A DNA stretch of 64,000 nucleotides from positions 5,293,155-5,357,154 of the forward strand of contig OZ014422.1 of assembly GCA_963965975.1 (NCBI GenBank). Direction: 5' to 3'. Position numbers and translations under genes: made by a program. Each line of letters begins with the position of its first letter. Position 1 is the first letter of the stretch. This stretch comes from Xestospongia bergquistia. Lineage: Eukaryota > Porifera > Demospongiae > Haplosclerida > Petrosiidae. Positions 52,472 to 64,000 of this stretch are shown piece by piece. The notes under the pieces were generated by a model, which did not search any database, was not told where the DNA came from, and worked only from the letters and a program-made list of their open reading frames with translations.

Positions 52472-55400
52472 ATGGAGGCAAAAATAAAGCAGAAGGTTTT
52501 ACTTGCACTCTTTGCTTCCATTTGCCTGTGGTTGTCAACTGAAGGAGCTGTTCAATCTCTTGTTGGGAGGACGTGGTATCATACTGATGTTCAGTATGTG
52601 TATCAATTTGACAGTCAAGTTATACTGAATGAGAATATCACTTTAGAAACAGCTGCTAAGGTAAGAAAAAGCATAAGATTAAATTACAGAATATTATAAT
52701 GTAAGTATATAGTGTATAGAAATGCTTGAGTCTTAAATATATTATGAACTACTGTTATATACTGATCTCTAAACTATTAATTCTATATATGCCATCTTCA
52801 GATCTTAATAGACAAAAAAACTTACTAAATGATCTTAAAACTAATTGACTTAACTATTTGCTAATGAGTCTATAAATGTCAACATTATTATAATAATAAT
52901 TATAATATATTTGAAAAGTTATGATGTTTTTGTTTTTGCTGTTAAACTAATAATTTGTGGTTTTTTCTTGTGTGTATGTTCAATGTTTATCATGTTACTA
53001 ATAGAAACGGCTGTACTGGTTATATGAATATATTTAATATCATGTATGAATTTTATTAATTGTAGCATTTAATTACGTTTAGTGTATTAAATAATGTCTT
53101 TAATGAAGACACTTAGCATTTTGAATTTACGTTTTGTGTTAATTCTAAAGATAAAAATGCATGTGATATCAGAAACTGAGGTGACACAAGAACTAAAGAT
53201 GATCTTTTCATCTCTGAAACTAACATGGCATACTCTGAAAGGTAGCAATGTCTATTTATATAACTAACTATAAAGGAAGCCATTGATTCTTCTTACAGAC
53301 ACAATCACAGATCATCAAGTTTTTGGCAACATGGAGAAATGGTAAATAATTTCTATCTCCATCTTAGAAAGCCAAGTTATTTTATTTTGATGTATAGGTT
53401 CTCAGTGTTACGAGATGAAACTGGTCATATAAAAACAGTAAAATACTCACCATCTGAACAGTTGATGGAGTTAGCTATTAAGAAGTCTGTAGCTAAAATG
53501 CTATCTCTGGAAGAGAATGTTAGCTAATATGGTATAGAATGTAAGTGTCATCACATCTCTCTTATATACAGAAGGATAGTGAGCAGAAAAGTGGATCTGA
53601 TGGAGAGTTATCTTTAAGACAATCTTATACAGAGACACAAACTGGCTATAAGAAGAATATTGTTAAGGTATTTATATTATTTTTTTAATGGATTATGTAT
53701 TTCACTTATAATAGAAATTTTTATTCAAAAGTGACGGTGATCTGTCCTCTGTCTCTGTAACAGAAGATGTTGTCAATGCTAACCACCAGTATGGTAAGTA
53801 TTCATTCAAAGTATCTTTAGTCATATCAATTCTATGTATTTAGGATATACTCTATTATCAGATAGTCTGCATTCTGAGAGTAGCCTCGAATTAATTGAGA
53901 TAGTCTCTGCGTCAAAATTTGACAGTTTAAACTCTCCTCCATCTGACCTGATAACTGACTCACTAGAAATAAATATGGTAAGATTATTCAACTTAGTTTA
54001 TATGTATTGCAAACTTTCTTGTCTCCTGCAGAGTCCACCAACTACTCCTTTGACAGTTCTACACAGTGATATAATAAAATATCTTAGTTGTTCTGTAACA
54101 GACTCAAATTGTAAGCATCAGTTAGTTACATCATTGAATCTGCTGTCAATAAAGGATTTAACATCATTGGTCAAAGAAATCATGAAAGTATGAGGCATGA
54201 ATAGAATTGTGCTCCATAACTTTAAAATATTCTTTTAGCCCACACAAGGATGGACTCCCTCTGCTGTATCTAAAGGCCTCTCTCTTCTGGATGCTCTAGT
54301 TCTCTCTGGTGTGTCTCAGGCATCTAGTCTGATAACAGAGTTTGTTTTACAAGACCATACCCTGCCAGAAAAAATATTGCAAAGAGCTCTCTTTCATTTT
54401 AGTACAACACTACTGCCCACTAAAGATGCAGTTGAAACTATTAGAAAATTGACAAAGAGCAAAGAAGGTAAAGAATGCATGAATAAAAGTCGTGGTAGAG
54501 TTTTTTATTCTACTAGTTGCTACCAAACATAAAGCACTTTTGACACTGGGAGCAATTACAAAGTCATTAAAAGGAACAGACCCTCAGTTATCTAAAGAAA
54601 TAGTTCAACATTTACATGACAGTTTCCACCAGGAAACATCTACTTCCTCTCAGGTCATCCATCTTGACAGCATAGGCAATGCTGGTGATATCACATCACA
54701 GAAAACTCTTCATGAATATGCCAGAGGAAAGGGCACCCTGAGCTCTCAACATGCAGCAATAAGAGCATTAAGAAACCATCATGACGAACAAGTAAGAGCA
54801 CCATACATTATATTGTGCTAATGAGAGTATATTTATAGACTGCAAATCTACTTGAAGAGTTGGCAGAGACATCTTCAAGTTCTTCAGTTCAACATGCTGC
54901 AGCATCTTTGTATAGCAGACACCCATTGGCAAAAAGAGATCTTTCACATATATTGAAATCAAGGTAGTAAGAAATGTCTTAGTACATCCATGGTTAGTAT
55001 TCAATGATGTCTTCTAGTTCTCGTAGAAAACGTAGAGATGTTGGTACTTATCAGAGCCCAATTACTCATAATTACAATACAACAATGCCATCTGTTTATT
55101 GGAGTCTTGGGTTTGGGGATGACAACATCAGTATGAGTCTTGGAAGGAGTGTTCACAATAGCTTTGAACTACAGACAGGTCAGTAACACATAAAACATTA
55201 TCATAAACTGTCTTCATTAATATTCTATTTTAGATCCTTTCTCAACTGAGTATCAATTCACAATGAGAGATGAAGCAACTTTTACAGCTGATCTACATCT
55301 GTCGTCAGGACAACAGCATAATGAATTCTTACAGACTGACCTTTGTCTTGATGGTACTATAACATATAATGCTAACATGGCAAAAGTAATGTACCAGTAT

Positions 55401-58400
55401 ATGTGAACAAATCATGACTTATATCTGTACTTCCTTAGGATTTTTCTCTTCTTGGTATAAAAGACCAATACAGTCGCTATTCCTCTGTTGTTGATCAACT
55501 CTCTCAAACATTTATCACAGCCTATGATGCCATTATTTCATCACAACATGGTTATACTCCTGTGAAAACTAATTATGAAACTGCATTAAGTTCTACAGAG
55601 TCTAAATTGTTAACTTCATCTCAATACCTGTCTGAATTTTACACAGCACTTATGGAAATGGTATCAAATGATACAGAGTTTAAAGGAGAAGCAATTAATA
55701 TATCACTCATTATCAATACCACACTCAGTAATGTACAGAACTCATTTGACAATACAAAGCAGGTATATATATATATATATAACTTAAATATCTATATTAT
55801 AACTGCTTTTATTAGTCTATAATAACAACATTGAACAGTGTACTTCCTAGCAAGTTACAAGCTTACCTCTCAGCTTTCTTACAAGATGATCAACCATTTA
55901 CAACAAATTCATTTTATCTGCCTTATCTTCCTTATGCACCTCAAAAAGCTCTAGCTAATATATATGAAATATATTGGAGGTAACTGATGGATGAATGGAT
56001 AGATAGACAGACTGTTGAATAGCTTGAATTGGAAATAATAAATCATGAAATTTATATTTCTTTATAGAGCTGGAGTTGCTTTGCAAAGCCTCCAATCAGA
56101 TATTGATGATATTAAAGGGTTAACTAGTGGATATGGACCCAACAAAGAGTGGACAAATCCATCTTTAGTTCTCTGGCCAGCGGAAGCTAACATTGATGAC
56201 TTACTAGATAAAATCCTTTTAAAACTTAAAGTTGTAAGTGATATAATAAACCAACTATTAAAATTTAGTGTTATTTGTTGTTTCAATATAGGCTCGTGAT
56301 ACTTCTCATCTTCAAGCTTTATATGATGCCATCAGTACTCATCTCAAACCAGCTTTGAGCTCACTTTTAACATCATCAAATGATCTACATAATCAAACTA
56401 ACCAACTAGTCACAGCATTGACCAATACTAACAATGCATTTGAAGTGCTTGCAAAAGCGTAAGTGTCAATACAATGTATGATATGGTACATTCTATACTA
56501 TTGTTACCATAGCAATAATGATTTTTGATCATTATATTACAGATATGAATCAACACGTTCAACTATTGATACCATATTTGGACAACAAGTTTATCCTGGA
56601 TTTCCCAGTGTTCTAAAGTCATGTGACTCCCAGTATGGGTGTGGTTCATATCCAAGTACAACTGGAGGAAAATATCGAAATGGGATTGATTTGACAGGAA
56701 CAGATACAGTCAGTCACACACATGATAAGTAGTTATTGAATTGCTCTTTGACAGATTACTGCTCCATTTGCTGGCTATGTAAAGTTATTAGATCCTAGTT
56801 CTCTACACAATGAGACTCTCTATAGCTATAACTCTACTAATGCTATAGTTCTAACTCCAACTGATTTCTCTCTGTACTCATATCACTTTATCATTGCAAA
56901 TATTAACCCCACACCAGGTAATGGCAGGCCTGCATGATCTAATGTAAATATTATTATAATTATCTCTTTTATAGATATTTCTAGCACTGCAGTATTTGTC
57001 AGAGCAGGTGCTACTTTAGGTTCAGCTCTCTCTATTTCTGGTAACAGTGTGACTCACTTAGAAGCATATAAAACTGTAGACAATGTCGAATATGCACAAG
57101 ACCCCTCACAATTTCTACCACCTGTTCAAGACCCTACATTTAATATTACATGGAATTGCAATGAACTGGCCACATTTGTTCAAGGAGTGGTAGTTGATGT
57201 TAGTACTGTATCTTCAACACAACCTGTAAAGGAACTGATCGGAGATCCACTAGTAACTATTATTGTTCCAAATCACGAGTTTCCTCAGCCTTATGATATG
57301 GTTCTAAGAGAAAATCATACTATATCATCTGCAGATAATATCCAATTCTTTCAGAGTTCTACCTTCCTAACTGTAGGACCTATACCAGTGACATTCTGTA
57401 AGTAAGAAACAAAGGAAAATTAAATAATAATACTATAATACATTATATTGTATAAGTTTGAATATCTCATGGATTTGTGAGCTACATTGTATAATGACTA
57501 CTGTTCATATAATCTTTCTTAATCGTTGATGTTTTTCTTCAATATAGCTTTCACCTCTACTGGTCACTATCAAACTAATATATCAATTGATGCTCACTTT
57601 TTGTCACAAAATGTTGAAGTAAATGTGACTCCTAATTTATGGGCTAGAGTTGATGGAAGTATGAAAGTTGGCAATGCTTTGTATGCTACAGTACAGATAC
57701 AAGGAATACTAGTGGATACCACGTTACCTCTTACCTTGAACCAGGACTTTGGTAATTGGCCATTGGTTGCAAGGTACTCCAAATGGATGGATAGATGGAT
57801 GGATAACTTGGAAGCAGATTAAAATCACTCACTCATACTTTTCTTCTTTTAGCTCTACAATGGATCTCATCCTTCGTCCTTCAACTCTCAATCTAACTAC
57901 AGAGCTAATACAAGTTACAGGTGCTGGTATGTTCTCTGGAGAAGAAATTCTAGACTCTCAACTACGTTGGTATTATTCAATTCCATTGGTCAATCGTAAT
58001 GAGTTCTCATACGAGGGCACCCACATTGATTCCACACCTTCAGTGTTCACCACCCTCCCTCATCACAATAGTACTACTTGTTACATCCACCAACTCCTCA
58101 ATAGACAATATAATAATCCAGCATATGAGTTAGAATTTGCTGTTCATGAACCAGAAAGTCAAGTTGATTTAACATATCGTGTTGGGACTTTTGAAAATGG
58201 TTTTGATGTTATCTCTGTGACAAAGATAGAGGGAGAGAGGATAGTAATGCCACACCTCCTTCTACCAGCTAAACAGCTTGAATTTACAGTGACAGCAACC
58301 AATCAAAATGGAAATACAGCAACCACTTCTTGTGATCTTTCAGTATATGACCGATCATTGCCTTTAGCTCGTGTTATACCAATTAGTACTAAAACCAGTC

Positions 58401-61400
58401 ATCCAAACCAGTTTGTTGTGTTGGTAGCCTTGTTTGACGAGTATGGTTTTACAGCCCAGCAAGAGATTGCTATAGGTACTACCCCCGGAGATGAAGGACA
58501 CGATATTGTTGATTGGCAACCATTTGATACATCATTAGTATCAACAGTACCAGCTGCTAGTGGTCTAGGTCTCTACTCCTTTGCTAGGGTAAGTCTCTTC
58601 TAAGATTATAGTATTAAGATATAGCCATTACTAAAATGACAAAGTCTATGAAATATATCTTATTATCTGCTCTTAAACAACAGTATTCAAGATTATTTTA
58701 TAATGAAACCTTCAATATCCACATTTCACACCTTTTTTATTTCTTATAGAGTGGACGATTTATTAATCATGTTCTATCAGTCTCTACTGATATTGAGACA
58801 GTTAATGATTGTGCTGACATTTGTACTGTGGACTCTGATTGTCTCTCTTTTGATTACTCCTTTAAACAAAAGAGATGTATATTACACGACAATATTGAAG
58901 GACCACCCACTGATAATAGGTTCCCTAATAACTTTGAAACCACACCCCTTCAATCATCCAGTGACTTTGTTTATTATGAGAGACTTGGATTAGGAAACTC
59001 CACCCTATATGCATTCACTAATTTAACCCTTCAACATCGGAGAGAATTTTACATCAATCTAAAACTGTCCAATAAACTTGGATACTCTAACATTGTGTCC
59101 TCCGAGAAAGTTATCGTTGACTTGACTCCACCCTTACCAGGACTTATCCAATATCCCAGTCAGGATGAATTTATTAATGAGGAATGTGGGAGTTTTAATA
59201 ATGAACAACATTGTACTGGACCCACTACACCAATTAATAACCACAGGTGTATATATACGTGTAAATGTAGATACATACTCAGTACATGTGGACATGTGCT
59301 TTCATCCATAATGGTATTATTTCTACTGCATCATTTCTACTTTGATCAATACATCAATTTTCACTTGGACAAAATACACATACATTATATACAATTACAT
59401 GTACTGATTATGTATATAACAATTCTTTTAGGATTATTATAGATGGTTCAGGTTCTCGTACAGTATTTAATGGACCTACTCCACTTTATGATGCTTTATA
59501 TAGTAAAGCTAACAACTTTATTACTGGTAAGATATCATAAAAATAACAAAAATAATCTTATATTAATTAAAAATATTAATAGGAGGTTCATTTTAATGAT
59601 GTGTTTTTTGTCAATCTCTTTTAGCTAATTGGGATGGTTTCTATGACAAGGAGAGTGGTCTAGCTGTCTATACATGGTGTATAAGCTCCTCCCCTAGCTA
59701 CAACTGTGACATCCTTTCTCGTACAGACCCTCATAATGGTGAAACAGATCAACAATACTGGACTAATTCTGGTTTGGCCAAGTTCTCTGACTTATCTGAC
59801 GGGTCCTATTATATAACTGTTGATGTTATTAATGGTGCTGGTTATGGAGGATCACTAGTAACAACTGTACATCACAGTACTGAATATATCATTGATACTC
59901 TACCACCTGAAATTGATGAATTGAGTATAGATGACTATGATATAAATATTAATAGATTGAATATATCATTTAATGTCAGGTATGTTTTGTTAAATGGATA
60001 AATTAATGAATGGATGGAATGATAAATAAATATGTTCATTTTTTAATGTTTAGTGATTCTGGATCAGGAGTAAAAGAAGTTAGTGTTGCTATAGGAACAA
60101 CACCTGATGATTCTGACCTACTACCTTGGACTGTCATTACCACCAGTGATGGGTGGAGCAGTGTTAGTGCGAACATACCTGATGGAGTGGATGGATGGAT
60201 AAAAATACAAGCAATTGATAATGGTAAGATAAATAATGTAAATGGTTGTAATTCTCAAATTTTATTTAGTGAATTTGAGAGCTGTTGCTATAGTAGACAC
60301 GCCCATCAATGTTGATAGAACTCCACCTGTTTCTGGGACTGTTAGAGATGGAGCAGATCTTACTAAGGATATTAATTATCAATCTGACACTACTTCTATT
60401 TGTATGAATTGGGAAGGATTTTCCGATCCTCATTCCAAAATTGTCCTCTACCAATGGGGTGTAGGATTGATACCTGGTAACTTTAGTGTTGTTCCCCTGC
60501 AGAATTTGACCAATGAAGAGGTCAAAAGTCGTAAAGTTTGTGAAGCTGTCACTTTATTTAATGATGTAACATATTATTCCACTCTTATTGTTACTAATGG
60601 TGCAGACTTAGTAACATCTGTATCTTCTAATGGAGGTAAGCAATTGGTACTTTTAAACTGCATTGAAATAATTTACATTATATACTGCATCATCTGGTCT
60701 ATGGTTTGATAGCAATCTCTACATGTATTATACATGTTTAATACTATACATATTATTAAGAGCTCTGTTGGTTAATTTAATATGACCTACTTTTCTTATT
60801 ACAGTGACAGTGGATACTACTCCACCCAGTATTGGTACAGTATACGATGGTTCTGATCTTAACACTGATATCCAGTTCTCTAGTAGTCTCACTAACATTG
60901 CTGCAACATGGCGAGACTTCTCTGACCCAGAGTCTTCTATAGACAGCTATCAGATTTCAATTTATCGAAGACCATTAGGTTCTGTAATATCCAAACTAAT
61001 CTACACAGAAAAAACTAATAAGATGGAATACTTCTCTAATCATTACAGTCTTTCTAATGGTGATTTTATTCATATTGTGGTGGAAGCATTCAATACTGCA
61101 GGTTTATCAACTACTGCATTATCTAATGGTTATATAATTGACCTCACACCACCTCTAGTGGATTATCTAGTTGATGGTATTGATCCTAATAATGACATTA
61201 CTTACAGATCTACTACTAACAGTCTCTCTGCAATATGGTCATCATATGATCATGAATCTAATATCACACAGACTGAACTAGCTGTCTTTCAAGTTTATGA
61301 AGGAATAAAAACACGTATTTATCCTAATCCTGAATTACTAGATGACCCTACAATTGTGTTACCAATAGCAACCACTAATTACACTGTTAATGGACTCACT

Positions 61401-63892
61401 CTGACACAAGGCTTAAAATATATAGTTGCAGTAACTTTCACAAATGGTGCTGGACTAAGAGCCACATATGAAACCAATGGAGTTGTTATTGATATGGTAC
61501 CACCTATTGTTTCCATGGTAACTGTTTTAAGTGATTCTTATGTTGATGAAAATGAAGACGTTCTCGTGATAGCCAGTGAGACTCATGTTGAAGCAAGATG
61601 GCTTGGTTCTGATGTTGGAAGTGGTATTGCCGAGTACCGAGTTGCCATAGTAACAGAAGATAATGTTTTTGTCACATCAGATGGTCAATATGTGAGTTTT
61701 GGCTTGGTAACAGGAGGTGTGATCAGTGGATTAAATTTGACTGTGGGTAACAGTGACAATGGACCATTTTATAAAGTGCGAGTGATTGCAGTCGACAATG
61801 CTAATCAAATATCAGTGACAACAGATTCTAAACTATTTTGGTAAGAACAAAATATTTGTCATTTACTGCATCTTACTGCATGAAATGGTTTTTATATTAC
61901 ACAAACTCCCATTAAACTGTCAATTCATTCCCTAGCTGTTGACACTTCTCATTTAATACTTAGAAATTATGTCATTACATAATGTATTGCTCTCCAATAT
62001 ATAGGGTGGTAGGTGGTGATCAAGCAGGTAGTGTCTTTGATGGCTACATACCATATATGGATATGGACTATACTGATGAATTCTCATCAATAAGTGCTTA
62101 TTTCAACGGGTTCTTTAGTCAACGATGTGGAGGTATATCTCAATATCAGTGGGCTGTAGGGTCTGGTGAAAATGACAAGGGGTCTGTACTACCTTATACA
62201 GATAGTGGAATTGTTATAGTTGGAAATGGCTCTGGTTATGCGCAGGTAATGCCAGCTGCACTTAATATGTATTTGCAAATCTATTTGATTTCCAATTAGA
62301 ACTTCTTTCCATTACATTTTATTTGCTTTTATGTAGGCCTTTCTTCCTGATCTCAAAATGTATGAGTCACAAAAACTCTACATCTCATTTCGTGGAATTA
62401 CGGGATGTGGTGACATCTTAGAGTCCACCTCTAATGGATTCACCATTGACGCCACACCCCCATCAGTCTCTATCCTAGCAACTGGTCCACATGCTATTGA
62501 AAACTCACAGTTTGGAAAACCCTCCCTTTCTCACCAGGTTTACCAAACCACAAAGACTTTCTCTTCTGTTTGGACTGTCAATAATTCTAATGGTAACATT
62601 GTTGATACAAAAGTCTCAATTGGAACATATCCTGGTGGAAGTGACCTGTTAAATGAGACAGAGGTCAATTTGGGGTACATTAGAGAAGAGATTAAAGCAC
62701 CTGAAGGAGTACCTACTTACGTTACTGTCAAAGTCAAAGATGAAGCTGGACAAGAGGGTGTGGCTATCAGTGATCCTATTGTGTTGGATACTAGCTTACC
62801 CCCAATGGGAGAAGTATGTAAAATATCATGTTATCAACTGTTCATCTATCCATTTATCTAGTCATTCATTCAGTCATTTTCCTTTTTCTTATCTCTAGAT
62901 TTCTTGTTCTAAGCACTATTCTTCACCTTATGCTGCTCTTTCTCATTCTTCATTGATATCTTCTGAATTATCTTGTTCCTGGAAATACACAACAGATCTA
63001 CAAAGTAATACTGACCACTACACTATCTCCATAGCAACAGATCCACTTGACCAATCGAGAATCTTTTCACAGGAGATTCCAGGAAATGAGTATTCATTTG
63101 TTTTACCAATATTACAATTCCATAAAGATCAGACATATTATGTGACATTATATACTGAGAACAAAGCAGGATTAGTGAATATATTAACGTCAGATCCAAT
63201 CTACTTTGATGAGACTCCACCCATCAATTCTGGCAAGATAACGGTGGTACCCAATTATGCATTTGGGTATTACAATATGGGTAATATCAACAATCTAACT
63301 ATTGACATGTCTCAAGGTGCAGTATGTATTTGGTGGAGTGATTGTATAGGTCTCAGGTTCTCAGCATTTGCTAATGAGAATAGTATCAAAGAATACCAGC
63401 TAGGAATTGGCACTGTTGCCAAGGGTGACAATATCTATGGTTACAAAGTGATTGTCCCAGATAAGGGTAACAATGAATATCGATATAAAATTGATCATTT
63501 AAGTTTGGACTCCAATTTACGAGAACCTCTATATTTCACAATTCGTGCAGTCAATTATGTAGGTCTCTATACTGATCTTACTAGTTCTCCAGTCTATATT
63601 AAGTCTTATACAAACATACAAAACTCATGGGTATATGATGGCAAAGACCCTCTCGTTGATATTGACTATCAGAACTACACTACTTTTATTAGTGCTCATT
63701 TACACTATGGTGTTCATTGTCCACTGAGGAGATTAGAGTGGGGAGTGGAGAGTGCTGATGGTATGATTTTTAAGAACTTTACTGAAGTCTTGTTGGAGCC
63801 TAAGACTGGTGTTCTGGAGACTGAGTTTAGTGTTAGTACTGATCAGATCCTTTTGTACAATGATGAAACTTATCGTATTGTTGTGAGAGGTA
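52472..63892 (+). CDS. Giant secreted multidomain protein: vitellogenin-N, LECT2/M23-like, PAN, TPP-repeats (3' end missing)
   Basis: The start at 52472 gives a signal peptide (KVLLALFASICLWLSTEGAV). Exons at 52472-52660, 53151-53241 and onwards to about 55000 read as a vitellogenin/lipid-transfer N-terminal domain (WYHTDVQYVYQFDSQVIL, YSPSEQLMELAIKKSVAKML, helical repeats such as SSQHAAIRALRNHHDEQ), ending in a furin-type site RRKRR near 55022. A helical region follows (about 55400-56460). At 56540-57400 is a LECT2/M23-like domain (CDSQYGCGSYPSTTGGKYRN, GIDLTG, TAPFAGYVKLLD, SVTHLEAY, DPSQFL). Next come beta-rich segments, a PAN/Apple-like domain at about 58755-58905 (CADICTVDSDCLSFDYSF, then KQKRCIL), and at least eight repeats with D.TPP..G.V.DG and W..F.DPES motifs from about 59130 to the end. 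At 63892 an AG|GTAATG donor follows the last exon seen, so the gene continues outside the window. Probably extracellular or cell-surface; function unknown. A split into two adjacent genes near 55-57 kb is possible. Confidence 0.65.
55022..55036 (+). other. Encoded furin-type cleavage motif RRKRR
   Basis: SSSSRRKRRDVGT lies at the end of the vitellogenin-N-like region. Large lipid transfer proteins of insects are cut by furin at a similar RXRR type of site. Cleavage here is inferred. Confidence 0.5.
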
Positions 63893-63955
63893 ATGAATGA
63901 ATGGATGGTGGATGGATAGGAGTAGATGATGGATGGGTAGATGAATGACTGAATG
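63893..63955. repeat. TGGA/GATG-type simple repeat in an intron
   Basis: Irregular GGATGGATG / TAGATGATG repeats immediately after the last visible exon of the giant extracellular protein. Confidence 0.7.
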
Positions 63956-64000
63956 TGTGAATACAAACAGTTGACAGACAGTACTAATAACTTTTATTCA

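Noticed and set aside
56540-57420. Active M23 peptidase
   Set aside because: One expected zinc-binding histidine is replaced, so only a LECT2/M23-like fold is claimed.

Overview
This is a stretch of animal (metazoan) nuclear DNA. It is AT-rich and gene-dense, with genes 0.1 to 0.5 kb apart, many short GT..AG introns (the shortest about 42 bp), microsatellites and MITE-like elements. The gene set (HMG box, PWWP/IBD chromatin protein, PINK1-like kinase, GABA-B-like receptor, centrin 3, AP-4 epsilon, and a giant extracellular protein with vitellogenin-N, LECT2-like, PAN and repeat domains) together with the compact layout suggests an early-branching metazoan. A demosponge such as Amphimedon is my best guess, but that is inference.

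Layout. At 124-412 (-) lies the start of an HMG-box gene, head-to-head with a LEDGF/HDGF-type gene at 559-4858 (+; PWWP plus integrase-binding-type domain). A divergent PINK1-like kinase with a coiled-coil and zinc-binding tail follows at 5065-7172 (-). It sits head-to-head, only 93 bp away, with the first of seven pyruvate kinase (PK) genes.

From 7.2 to 40.4 kb the window is a tandem array. Each added unit of about 4.7-5.5 kb is a chimera of (a) a 0.6 kb piece of the LEDGF-like gene's large exon, (b) a decaying piece of the kinase gene on the other strand, (c) the short shared promoter and (d) a complete 12-exon PK gene. All six added units share one breakpoint (LEDGF-like exon 5 near 2128 joined to the kinase near 5922), so the join arose once and then spread. 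Six PK genes read as intact (about 539-548 aa). The fifth has lost two splice sites and an invariant arginine and looks like a pseudogene. The kinase copies are all broken except the founder. MITE insertions, a palindrome at the unit ends and patchy identity between copies allow the array's history to be partly reconstructed.

After the array come single-copy genes: an intronless GABA-B-like class C receptor (40929-43769, -), centrin 3 (43880-44963, -), AP-4 epsilon (45275-52010, -), and a giant secreted multidomain protein that starts at 52472 (+) and runs off the right edge.

The strongest candidates for something undescribed are the chimeric PK array, in which a shared promoter and an enzyme are amplified while the divergent kinase is eroded, and the vitellogenin-N/LECT2/PAN/repeat protein. 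All exon joins were made by eye from splice consensus, reading frame and remembered family sequences. No alignment or database search was run.
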